From Calliphora vicina (taxonomy: Eukaryota > Arthropoda > Insecta > Diptera > Calliphoridae), in assembly GCF_958450345.1 (NCBI RefSeq), contig NC_088784.1, positions 75,665,747 to 75,729,746 on the forward strand: DNA of 64,000 nt, read 5' to 3'. A model generated the notes under the pieces. It saw only the letters and a program-made list of their open reading frames with translations. It was not told the origin of the DNA and did not search any database. Shown here piece after piece: positions 8,850-21,449 of this stretch (position 1 is the stretch's first letter; each line of letters starts with the position of its first letter). The translations under genes and the position numbers were made by a program.

Positions 8850-11800
8850 ATAGACTGGAGGATTTTAAGGGCCTAGAGAAAGTGGATAAAGGTGCGGTCG
8901 TTAAAATCTTATTTAATAGTAATGTTAGGATAAGCAAAAAGGCAGGAGAGTCAAAAATTAGGGAGATAAAACCGTTACACTTAAGAGTTAAAGAATACGA
9001 AGAGGCTAAGAAAAGAATATTTGGAAAAACGCGAATTGAAAAAGCTAGGGAAAGATTTAGGAAAAGAAAAGAACTTAGGCGTGAGATCGCGAACGTATGC
9101 TTATACGAGGGCGAAGATACTCGATTGTATACCCGTATCTCTATCAATGGGGTAGAGATTGAGGGTCTTTTAGACAGTGGCGCGACCGTAACGGTTCTCG
9201 GCGAAGGATGTTTCGACGTCGCCAGAAAAGCGGGGGTCGAAATACATAAGTTTCCGGCTACGGTGAGGACGGCAGACGGTAGATCCCATACCATTCAAGG
9301 TCGGTTTATAGCTAAAGTTAAATTTAATAGAATAGAACGGGATATCTCCTTCTATCTAGTACCGACCTTGAAAAGGGCGTTGTTTTTGGGCGTTGATTTT
9401 ATGAAGAAGTTTAAGCTTATTGTTAATTTAGATAGCTTGACCACAAACGATATGCTATGGAGTGAGGAGGCGGGCGAAAATCCGTCAAATCCCTCCATGC
9501 ATAACCTTTGTGATCAGGACAGAAAGTTACTAGAGGCGACTATAGCCAAGTTTCCATCTTTTGTGGAAAAGGGGCTTGGGCAAACCGATTTAGAGATACA
9601 TACAATCGATACACAAGACGCAGTGCCTGTAAAGCAGAGGCATTACCCAGTATCACCTGCTGTGCAAAAACTTATGTACGCGGAGTTAGATAGGATGCTT
9701 GCTATGGGAGTAATTGAGGCGAGTCAAAGCCCCTGGAACAATCCAGTGACGTTAGTGCGCAAAGGTACCAAAAACAGGCTTTGTTTGGACGCACGAAAGC
9801 TCAATTCTCTCACAGTCAAGGACGCCTATCCACTTCCGCATATAGAAGGGTTGCTCAGCAGACTGGGTGACACGCACTTTATATCTAGTGTGGATTTGAA
9901 AGATGCTTTCTGGCAAATCCCACTAGATATACAGAGCCGTGAAAAAACTGCCTTTACAGTGCCGGGGAGACCACTGTATCATTTTACTGTCATGCCTTTT
10001 GGTCTGTGTAATGCAGCTCAAAGGCTATGTCGTTTAATGGATAAAGTGATCCCTTCCGACTTGCGCGATCGGGTATTTGTATATCTAGACGATTTACTCA
10101 TTGTCACTCCTGACTACCACACCCACATAACTATACTTGAGCGGGTTGCCGAATTACTTTCTAAGGCTAAATTAACAATAAACGTAGAAAAATCAAAGTT
10201 TTGTTTTAAGGAACTTCGGTATCTTGGATATATTGTGGGCGAAGGCAAATTAAAGCCTGACCCTTCTAAAATATCCTCGATACTCGAATTTCCTTATCCT
10301 AAGACGCCCAAACAAGTGCGCGGATTTATGGGGACTACCGGCTGGTATCGGCGATTCATAAAAGATTACGCGACGATAGCTACACCGATTTTCGACACAC
10401 TAAAAAAATCGAAGACTTTTGTATTTCCCGAAGAAGCGAAAAAGGCGTTTGATGAACTGAAAATAGCACTTACCTCAAGTCCCGTATTACGACACCCGGA
10501 TTTTGAAAAACGGTTTTATGTTCAGTGCGATGCGTCGGACATCGGTATCGGTGCAGTTCTGTTCCAAAAGAACGAAATCGAAGGTGAACATCCAATTGCA
10601 TTCATGTCGCAAAAGCTTACGCCGGCACAAAGGAACTATTCCGTGACGGAACGAGAGTGTCTTGCAGTGGTAATAGCAATAAAAAAATTCCGGGCCTATA
10701 TCGAACTAATGCCATTCACTGTTATCACAGATCACTCAAGCTTGAAATGGCTAATGTCAAATAAAGAGTTGAGTGGTAGATTGGCCCGGTGGAGTTTATT
10801 GCTACAATCCTATACGTTCGATATCGAACATCGCCAAGGGAGCAAAAATATCGTGCCAGACACTCTATCGCGATATGACATGGATGAGATCGTAACCGAA
10901 GTCAACCGTCTAATTGATTTAGAATCTCCAGCTTTTTCATCGGACGAGTATCGTGAAATTCTAACTGTAATCAAGGATAAGGGAGAACAATTACCAGATT
11001 TTCGTGTTGAAAATAATTATATATACAAACGTACCTTACATTACGACGGCAATGAAGTTTCAGAAGATTTCTCGTGGAAACTATGGGTGCCCGCCGAGTT
11101 ATGTGAAAATATCATAACAAGAGCTCACAATCCACCGACAGCAAGTCACGGGGGATTTCATAAAACACTCAAGCGCGTACGTGAGTATTTCTACTGGCCA
11201 CATATGACGGTCCAAATCAGGGACTTCGTTGCAAATTGTGAAACTTGCAAAGAAACTAAACCTTGTAACAAAGTTTTTAAACCACCAATGAATGCGGAAA
11301 CAGTCGAAATCACGCGGCCCTTTCAGAAAATTTACATCGATTTCTTAGGTCCTTACGTGAGATCGAAATCGGGTAACTGTTTTATTTTTATAGTTTTGGA
11401 TCATGTTTCTAAATTTGTTTTGTTGAAGGCCATGGCGAAAGCTAACAACAAAAATGTTGTTCGCTTCCTAGTGTCGGAAGTATTCCACAAATTCGGCGTA
11501 CCGGAGGTCATATTGTCGGATAATGGCGTTCAATTCGTGTCAAAAGAGTTTAGGGAAATGACCGAACTTTTTGGAGTACGGCATATGAGGACAGCTATAT
11601 ATTCGCCCCAAGCAAATGCGTCGGAGAGGGTCAACCAATCGATACTGGCAGCAATTAGATCTTATTTAAAGAGTGACCAGAGAGATTGGGATAACCATCT
11701 CTCGGAAATAGAGTGTGCACTCAGGTCATCGGTACACACATCGATTGGTATGACTCCATACTTTGCTTTGTTTGGGACGAATATGATTACCCATGGTAGT

Positions 11801-12157
11801 GTCTATCAATTGGCCAAGAGACTCGAGTTACTGGAGGATGCTGAGGTGAATTTCTTACCGAAACCAATCAAAAACGAAATAATACGAGAGAAAATCCGAA
11901 AAAACTTGGCAAAAAGTTATGCTCTTCGTGCAAAAGAGTACAATAAGCGCGCGCGAAACGTAAAATTTCGAACAGGTCAAGAAGTATTTCGACGCAATTT
12001 CACTCTCAGCGACTCCAGTAAGTTGTATAACGCGAAAATGGGCAAGAAATTTCTCAAATGTCGTATCGTTCGTCCGGTCGGGAATTGTTATTACGAGCTA
12101 GAAGACCTGCAGGGGAAATCAATCGGTATCTACCACGCTAAAGATCTGAAACAATAA
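8741..12157 (+). CDS. pol: Pol polyprotein: protease, RT, RNase H, integrase
   Basis: This is an uninterrupted frame, -1 relative to gag, of 1,138 codons counted from 8741; translation probably enters near 8792 by frameshifting, not at an own ATG. Order of domains: aspartic protease (LLDSGATV with D at about residue 145, and LFLGVDFM); reverse transcriptase (GVIEASQSPWNNPVTLV, FISSVDLKDAFWQIPL, VYLDDLLI at about 448-451); RNase H (QCDASDIG with D at about 597, TERECLAV, DHSSLKWL, DTLSRYD); integrase zinc finger (H at about 796, then CETCK); and core residues D867, D927 and E962 (IDFLGPY, LSDNGVQF, NASERVN). It ends IGIYHAKDLKQ, like other Ty3/gypsy polyproteins. All visible catalytic residues are present. 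It makes cDNA in particles and inserts it into nuclear DNA with a 4-bp staggered cut, consistent with the CACC duplication. Confidence 0.95.
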   Translation: MWHGEYRDAEMSALYGKQENGPANNWGAESESRSPVNRLEDFKGLEKVDKGAVVKILFNSNVRISKKAGESKIREIKPLHLRVKEYEEAKKRIFGKTRIEKARERFRKRKELRREIANVCLYEGEDTRLYTRISINGVEIEGLLDSGATVTVLGEGCFDVARKAGVEIHKFPATVRTADGRSHTIQGRFIAKVKFNRIERDISFYLVPTLKRALFLGVDFMKKFKLIVNLDSLTTNDMLWSEEAGENPSNPSMHNLCDQDRKLLEATIAKFPSFVEKGLGQTDLEIHTIDTQDAVPVKQRHYPVSPAVQKLMYAELDRMLAMGVIEASQSPWNNPVTLVRKGTKNRLCLDARKLNSLTVKDAYPLPHIEGLLSRLGDTHFISSVDLKDAFWQIPLDIQSREKTAFTVPGRPLYHFTVMPFGLCNAAQRLCRLMDKVIPSDLRDRVFVYLDDLLIVTPDYHTHITILERVAELLSKAKLTINVEKSKFCFKELRYLGYIVGEGKLKPDPSKISSILEFPYPKTPKQVRGFMGTTGWYRRFIKDYATIATPIFDTLKKSKTFVFPEEAKKAFDELKIALTSSPVLRHPDFEKRFYVQCDASDIGIGAVLFQKNEIEGEHPIAFMSQKLTPAQRNYSVTERECLAVVIAIKKFRAYIELMPFTVITDHSSLKWLMSNKELSGRLARWSLLLQSYTFDIEHRQGSKNIVPDTLSRYDMDEIVTEVNRLIDLESPAFSSDEYREILTVIKDKGEQLPDFRVENNYIYKRTLHYDGNEVSEDFSWKLWVPAELCENIITRAHNPPTASHGGFHKTLKRVREYFYWPHMTVQIRDFVANCETCKETKPCNKVFKPPMNAETVEITRPFQKIYIDFLGPYVRSKSGNCFIFIVLDHVSKFVLLKAMAKANNKNVVRFLVSEVFHKFGVPEVILSDNGVQFVSKEFREMTELFGVRHMRTAIYSPQANASERVNQSILAAIRSYLKSDQRDWDNHLSEIECALRSSVHTSIGMTPYFALFGTNMITHGSVYQLAKRLELLEDAEVNFLPKPIKNEIIREKIRKNLAKSYALRAKEYNKRARNVKFRTGQEVFRRNFTLSDSSKLYNAKMGKKFLKCRIVRPVGNCYYELEDLQGKSIGIYHAKDLKQ
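8786..8831 (+). promoter_or_regulatory. Putative -1 ribosomal frameshift signal, gag to pol
   Basis: GGGAAAC at 8786-8792 lies in register with the gag codons as G GGA AAC, the X XXY YYZ form. After a 7-nt spacer, CGGAC (8800-8804) can pair with GTCCG (8827-8831) and the adjacent CC(C) with GGG, giving a bulged stem. Slipping back one base enters the pol frame (GKQENG). Heptamer, register and spacing are seen; stem folding is inferred by eye. Confidence 0.8.
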
Positions 12158-14311
<2,154 letters not shown>

Positions 14312-15822
14312 TCACGTATGTTGTTTGCGTAAGACAATTGCTATTGGGCATTGAAGGAAAATAGGAAGACATAATTATCAGGCCTGTTTCACATTTTGTT
14401 CGGAATGGTTTCAGTTCCATTACTTTTTATTCCGATCGATTTAGTTTTAGGTTCTACAGATACCGTGTACTTTGTATACATATATTTGTATTTATTAATT
14501 CTGTACGTCAGATTTTAATTTGACACCTTTTTTTTATGTTAAAACGAAAGAGAAGGTTTCGGTACAGAAATTGATTAAAAATTTAGACAAATTATTACAA
14601 ACAAATAGTAATACCACTTTGGAAACTGAAAGTGGTTTCATTCCGAAAGAAGTTTTCGTTTTACTCTTTCTGGAGAAGCGAAATACGGAATTAATTCCAC
14701 TTTCCATCGGCATGGAATTCTGTGAAAAGCCTGTATATTTATGAAATTAAATTAATGTTATACAAAGGTAAATTGGTGCTTACCAATGTTTTTCCTTGCT
14801 TGATGGTAATTCAGTGCATTGTTGGTACTAGTATCAGAAGTTTGGGCCTGTATTTGTTGTGGATTCCATTGCCAAGTCGTAGCTCTTGTCCAGTATTAAC
14901 CTGTCAAATATGAACTCTCACCATTGTCACTGTTGTCAAGACTGTGCTTCGTGTAATATTGGATCATAGATTTGGATTGACGAGACACGGATATATTTGC
15001 ACCACATCGCCATGCCCAGTATTACGGCAGAACTGGGAACACTCCGTGACCTTACTGTTAAAGTGACAATAGATCGTCATCCAGTTCGAGTTTTAAACAT
15101 AAGAAAACATGGTAGATAGAGTTCTGTTTGAATGTGGTCTCATGACGTATTATATTACGCCGCTGCTATTATTGTTGACATTGAACGGGAAACTTCCTAA
15201 TGGGACGAACACAAATATGTTAAGCAAATTCAATGAAGTAACTTTTTGTTACTTACCTTTTATCCACACGCTTGAGAATAGTAGACTGGGACTGGTGGTG
15301 TTATTCGCGGCAGTTAATCCTTCTCCACACAGCTTTCAGTATAGTAGTGCCACATGGGTTTCTCTGCAGGCGGAGTAGGGAACGTAGGTAATTATTTTCC
15401 GACTACTTAAAAGTCGAAATCATTTTGTTTTTATAGTACATCACTTGCCCACATACTTGTTTACATTATACACTGTTACACTGATTTGGAACATCATTCT
15501 TTTTATATGAATCTTATTTTTGAACAAGATAACTCTATTTTCCTTTATTCCACTTTACTTAACAATAATCATATTTTCTTCACAATGGCGTCAGACAAAG
15601 ATGTTTGGGATATTATTTTGCGCGGGTAAGGGTTACCATGTTTTATAATATCTATTATGGGATCTAAATGGCGTTGCCAAATAGGCAAGGAAATTGAGGT
15701 GCGAAGTTGACAAAACTAAATTGTTAATTGTCCAACATGCTAAGTTAACGAACCTGAACGGCAGTGTGAATAAATTCCCCTCCCATTTCATTTATATGGT
15801 AATGAAACGAAATGGTGGGGTT
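14312..15822 (+). other. Post-pol region, second part, with weak polypurine tract
   Basis: Internal DNA of 1.5 kb with only short open frames (14520-14744 and 15109-15378), neither of recognisable similarity. A purine-biased stretch (GAAACGAAATGGTGGGG, about 15803-15820) directly before the 3' LTR is the candidate polypurine tract, interrupted by pyrimidines. Confidence 0.5.
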
Positions 15823-17093
15823 TGTCATGTCTCCCCTGAATGGGTTAAGGGTGCATTCTAATGTAATAAGAGGAAGAATGATTTCAACCGGTTATTACAT
15901 TAGAATGCAACCTTGCAAAACAGCTGGAACCTTTACACAGCTGTTCAAGGGGGTGTCAAGAATGGTTAAGGGGTAGGAAAAGAGGAAAAAAAAAGATGGC
16001 GAGGAAAGAAAAGGCGGGAAAAAATGTGGAGAGTTGGAAAATGAAGGGGGAAGAGGAGGAAGATTTTTTTTTTTTGAGAGGAGATCGATTTGAGAAGTGA
16101 AGAAAAGTGGATGTGATGAAGAAAAAATTAAATATAAAAAAATCGAGGAACATTAAAATTTCTTTTTGAAAAACAAACAGAAAAAAATAGAAACACGTTA
16201 TTACATTGAATTTAAACATTTAAAAGCAAACGAACACATATTTAAAAGAAAAACACACAATTTACTAAAATATATATTTAAAATACAATTTTTGTTTAAA
16301 CAAATAAAAATACATTATCTCACACTTATAAAAAAAAACACATTTACACATTTAAAAGAAAACATACACTATTTATAAAAAAAACACCTATATAATTAAA
16401 ATACAATGTTTACAACAATGAACTCTTTTACACGTTTAAAAATTAATCATTTAAAATAAAACCATACACACATATTTAAAATACAACATAATACCAACAT
16501 ATACAATAAAACCCGATTGTTTAAAAGAAACAAACACAAAATAACAACTCTAAAATCCACAAATATCACCCAGACCAAAAAGATAGCCCTGGAATCTAAT
16601 CTGATGAAGGGGAAGTGTGGACAGATTCGGACAGAGTAAACTTTAACTTCGGACATAAACGGACGACAAACTTCTCCCGAACCAATTCGGTTCTAGGTTT
16701 CTTCTTATTTTCTGGTGGTGACTCCTCGGAGAAGATGGAGTAGAAAAACAAGGTAAGTGAGATAATTTAAGAACTGTAGGGTGTAGAATAGGGGCAAACC
16801 GAAAATAATGGGCCATTGGTTTGCCATGGAAGAGGGTGGGCAGGCCAGGCAGCACAAATTATTGCTGCAGCCAAGGAGGTATAGCATCGTAACATTTTGG
16901 GATTGCCTATCACGCAAGTTAGAGAGTGTTTTTCTTTTATTTGATTTTTTTGAATTTTTAGTCAGTTACTTTTTTTTGCTCACCGACTTGGGATGGCTAG
17001 ATGGTGAACTTTACGCCCGTCTACCGGCTCAGCCAGGCATTGCCATCATTAATACGCGTTGCCACCTGGTCATTCCCACAAAGGTCTATGACA
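15823..17093 (+). repeat. 3' LTR
   Basis: It has the same 1,271-bp length as the 5' LTR. No difference was seen when read alongside it, including the homopolymer runs (9 A and 12 T). It starts TGTCATG and ends ATGACA, and is followed by CACC. Confidence 0.93.
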
Positions 17094-17097
17094 CACC
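17094..17097. repeat. Target-site duplication CACC (right)
   Basis: This CACC directly follows the 3' LTR and matches 5201-5204. Beyond it the RTE-like LINE frame resumes. Confidence 0.9.
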
Positions 17098-17990
17098 GGT
17101 AAAGATAATAAACATAATCAATGATTTATACACAGATTCAGAGTCCGTAGTCCGTTTTAATGGGCAAGAGAGTCAACCGTTCCTAACTACCTGTGGCTTT
17201 GTTCTGTCACCTATACTTTTCTTGATTCTGTTATGGAACAAACTAATATCGAGTCTACCCATGGTATACGCTGGAATTCAAATGAATATCTCAACGATAT
17301 ATCATTTCTCCGAAATCGATGGGTTTGAAAATTAATATCGGAAAGAACAAAATAATGCGTATTGGTTCAACGAACACATCTCCCCTCACATTGTATAATG
17401 AGACAGTCGTGGATGTCGAATCATTTTGTTACTGCGGAAATATTCTAAGCAAATGTTGGGGCTCTGAAGACGATATAAACAACCGGATAAAAAGAAGAGA
17501 GTAGCATTCAACAGTTTATATAAGGTATGGCTGGCGTTCTATCCATATATCTAGATTCTAGACAAAATTACGCATATTCAACTGCAGTGTCATGTCTATA
17601 CGGCTGCACTACCTGAGGTACAACACAACATCAAATATTTAGACTACAAAGTTTCATTTATCTTTGCCTCCAACAAATAAAAGGAATATTCTGGCCCAAT
17701 TGGGTAACAAACAAACAGTTACTAGAGATCTCGAATATGTCTCGTGTTGCTACGGAGATACTTAGACGCAAAATGAATTGGATAGGCCTATTCCGTACAC
17801 CAATATATGAAGATATCAGAAGAAATGCCCTGAAATGGAATCCAGAAGGCCGTCGTCGACCCGGACGCCCACAAAACACATGGCAACGAACAAAATTCAA
17901 TTAAGGTCAAAAGGCAAACAATTCTTGGAACCAAATCAAAGCACTTGGAGCTGATCGTGTAAACTGGAGTGGATTTGTTGGTGCCAAAAT
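17094..17990 (+). pseudogene. RTE-like LINE, downstream RT and C-terminal half
   Basis: This continues the LINE cut at 5204. It encodes KIINIINDLYTDSES (17100-17145) and a degenerate LSPILFLILL (usual QGCVLSPLLF context), then GLKINIGKNKIMRIGS (about 17320-17370), VESFCYCGNILSK and, after frame breaks, a C-terminal tail with RRKMNWIGL, ALKWNPEGRRRPGRP and NTWQR (about 17770-17890). These are the thumb/C-terminal motifs of endonuclease-type LINEs, resembling RTE and relatives. The YADD catalytic block is not recognisable and stops are present, so the copy is dead. It ends near 17990; a TA-flanked MITE follows at 18038. Confidence 0.8.
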
Positions 17991-18037
17991 TGTGTGCATA
18001 ATTATTATGAATAAAGGCATTCTTATATCAGTACATA

Positions 18038-18578
18038 TACCCAGCGAAAAAATGACATCCGTGTACGATTTGACACCATTCGGTGTCAATAGTGTATCAA
18101 CCCCGTATATGTACACATTGTACACGAACGGTGTCAATTTGACAACGAAAAAATTACACCATTCCATTGCAGAATTGACACCATCCGTTGTCGATTTGAC
18201 AATTTCGTGTACGATTTGACACCAGATCGTTGTCAATTTGACACCATTTTTTGGAGTTGTATGTCGTCACTGGATTTGGTGATATTCTCACTGCATAGAT
18301 CTACATCAACACAAATTCGCTATTAAACACAATTACGCTTTCTTTTACATTTTGGTTTTAAAATCATTTATTTACTTCACTTTTATCATTATATTTATTA
18401 AAACTCACTTATAAAAACAAAGCAGAGCAAATCACGTTGAAATACGTCGGTGTTTAATTGCGTTGTCGATTCGTACCCGTTTGTTTACAAATTGTAAACG
18501 TCAAAAAAAAGTGACACTGTATGGTGTCAAAATGACACTAACCATTGTCGATTTTGCAACGTCGTTATTCCCTCAGTG
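18038..18578 (+). mobile_element. TA-flanked MITE rich in TTGACACC palindromes, copy 1
   Basis: Ends are (C)ACCCAGCGAAAAAATGAC on the left and, as reverse complement, CACTGAGGGAATAACGAC on the right, flanked by TA at 18036-18037 and 18579-18580. The subterminal parts hold many inverted copies of TTGACACC/GGTGTCAA and GTGTACGA/TCGTACAC-type words. It has no ORF. The second copy, inverted, is at 49237-50125. The superfamily is unassigned; the TA duplication suggests mobilisation by a Tc1/mariner-type transposase. Confidence 0.8.
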
Positions 18579-18580
18579 TA

Positions 18581-20255
18581 GTCAAGGATAATTTTGTCAT
18601 TAGTCGTTATTATTTTGAATATATGTATATTATTTGGACTCTGAAACATCACTAGAATACACGACAATAAGTCAGGATAAACCCATTTATATCGGTTTGT
18701 TTTGTTAATGCCTGTGTTTGGAAGGTTCTCACCAAATCATAGTAGAATTAAAATGTCAAAAATAACTTAGTTAGAGGGAATAAAACTGTTATAAAACTGG
18801 TTCGGGGTTGGTAGAGAGGAGTTGTAGATCAGAAATGTTTCGGCACATTTTACAAGTGTCCTTCTTTTGGTAGAGATTTAATTGTTTCGAAAATCTAAAA
18901 CGTACCCAGGGTGTCAAAAATAATACTTTTTACGTATTTAAATTAATTTCTTAATGAACTTAGAATTGGTGTATAATATGTATATGTTGGGTATACTTCC
19001 CTTATTGAAATGAATCTCAACTACCAACTGAATCATATGGACAGATGATTGTTTTGTTTGTGTCAAAATTGTAACTAATTCTCACAGTCACTTAAAAAAT
19101 GGGTCAATATGTATAAATATTTTAAAGAAATTCTATACTTGTTTTTCTATTTATTTTTTTTTTGCCAATAACACTCTATTGAGAATTTCAACAACTGACG
19201 CATAAAAATTCAATTTATCGTTTACAGTTGCTAACAAATGGAATTTCACTTTAATGACAGTATGGTGTCTATTTTTACTTATTCATTCATTTATCAGTTT
19301 TTTTTTTTTTGTTTTTTACTACAACTAACTAAAGTAAAGCGAAAAATCTATGAATATTTAAAGAAACTGAATGAATAAACGAACTGAATAGGAAGACTTA
19401 TTGACATTGTTTCTTTTAGATATTTTAGAAAAACTGCAAAACATAAAGAAACCGTTTTGTTTAGATGTTTTTTTCATGATTTTTTTTTTGTTTTCAGATC
19501 ATTAAATAAACGGTTTTATAAAAACGAAAAGTAGCGTTATAGTTTTTGGCTGTTTATCTGTTTTCCAGCCAAACTCTAAACACTAATGATGGCTAAAACA
19601 AAACTCTCTACTGCAATCATCTTTTTAGACAAATTCATGATACAAATTTTTAGCACGCCTCACGCGTCGGCGCTATTTTTTTTGTTTATTGTGGCCACAA
19701 AAACATAAAGTTTTGTTTTTTTTCTAGAAAATAAAACCAAAACCTTTAGCAAAAAAAAAAAATATAGCGGTACCAAACAGCCAGCCACCTTTAGTGACCC
19801 AAGGGCGGTTTTAGCGGTGCAAATCAAAAAAGAGTTACAAAAAAAACTAAACAACATATGAAATTAATACTGAAATTGTTAAATTAGCTGCAAGGGTTTT
19901 AATATTTATACTAAACTTGTACTAGAAAATAAAATTTAAGAAAAATTATATAAAATAAATTCGAATAACTTTGAATTTTGTTAATATTTCTCCATTGAGA
20001 TAAAATTAGCGTATACAATTTTGGAAAATAACTGTTTTACACTTTCTTAAAGTCTGATATTTTAGTAAATGTTAAAAAAAATAATAATTTTATTAAAAAT
20101 AATGGGTCTTTCTATCTTTAAATTTAAATAAAACAAACACCCTAACTATAAATGAAATTTTAAATATAGTTTTTGTTAAAGTCAAATTTATTTTAAAATA
20201 GAACTTTTGTTTTTTTCGTACTATAAGAAATATTATAAAAAATGTTTTCAAAACT
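18581..20255. other. Unassigned AT-rich DNA
   Basis: No ORF of note, no recognised repeat. Poly-T/poly-A runs near 19140-19170, 19300 and 19470-19490. Possibly old intergenic or intronic DNA. Confidence 0.4.
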
Positions 20256-20606
20256 CCCTGCAGGGAATGCCAATAGTAGTGATTTACTAGTGACATTGTC
20301 AGTAGCACTACTACCATATGTACCCCAGCCAATGAAATCTTCTATTGGCATTTAAAATCCACCAGTAGACACTTATCACTATTGACTAGGTAGTTATTTT
20401 CTATACCTATTGACTACACAGCATAATAAAATAAAACCAAACTATTGACACGATCGTCGACAATGTCACCAAAAAAAACACTAGAACTGTTGTCCCTAAC
20501 GTATCTCTACTGACGCTTAAAGGAAAGTTTGTCGACATTTTATATGGGGGCCAACACATACATTCAAATAAATGAAAATATATTTCAATGAAAGCAAATA
20601 AAACAA
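20256..20606 (+). mobile_element. Partial CCCTG-ended element
   Basis: It starts CCCTGCAGGGAATGCCAATAG, similar to the CCCTGTAGGAAATGTCAATA terminus at 21737, and contains CTATTGAC and GACATTGTC words typical of the neighbouring copies. No matching far end was found before 20607, so it looks truncated or part of a composite. Confidence 0.4.
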
Positions 20607-21416
20607 CCCTGCAGTCAGACTGGGTCCATATGTCTTTTTGTCAACAGTACTAGTTCAAATGTCTCCAATCTTTCATTTCTGTGTCAATATAAAAAGTACA
20701 GAGACCAAAAGTGTGGTGTATATCTAGTGACATTGTCAACAAACGTGTCAATATTCCGTAAGGAAATGTCTATAGTTAAACTGTATTGACTCGCGCTTGA
20801 CTTGGTCAATAGTATTGACGACTAATTGTACACCATACAATGCCTATTCTGTTGACATTTATGTTTATTCTTATTCTACTGCGCCATAGCTCTCTCTTTT
20901 TCAGATTAAAAAACCGGTTGACTAAAAAACAGCGAGTGCGTGGTTTTATTAATATTTGGAAAATTTTTGTATAAGCATTAAAATTATTATTATTTTGTTT
21001 AGAAATATAAAAAATAAATAGTTCAACATGCGGAAAAAAAATTATAAAGGCATATTAGAAAACAAATAAAAAAAATAGGAGTGTAAATAGTGAAACAGTT
21101 TTGAGTGAAAGCAACTAGTGACAATGTCGCTAGTGTGACACCACCTATTTACTATTGACATTGCTTACAGGAAAGTTCCAAAAGATATAGAAATGTACTA
21201 TGAAAATCCTGGTTCTAATGTCACCATATGGATCCATGAGAAGTACCTAGTCAATAGGAAGTCAATAGTCATAGTGTTACTAGAAGATTTTCAATGACAC
21301 GCACATGTTAAATGTCTATAGCACTAAGCCTTGTATGGGGTATAATTCGAAACTAGTACTGTTGACAAAATCAATGTCGATTCAGCACATTTTTAATATT
21401 GACATTTCCTACAGGG
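20607..21416 (-). mobile_element. CCCTG-ended TIR element, long form
   Basis: An 810-bp element with ends CCCTGCAGTCAGACTGG (left) and, reverse complemented, CCCTGTAGGAAATGTCAA (right). Flanks are AA|element|AA. Other copies of the surrounding DINE-like end read ACAAGTAAG with a single AA, which supports a 2-bp duplication. The sequence is dense in TTGACA and GACATTGTC words. An inverted, internally deleted relative sits at 21737-22156. No coding potential. Confidence 0.65.
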
Positions 21417-21449
21417 AAGTAAGAAAGCTTATTCGTATATATTATATAC

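Noticed and set aside
14520..15378. Short ORFs as a possible env gene
   Set aside because: Only 74-89 codons, no signal peptide, furin-like site or transmembrane pattern; not supportable.
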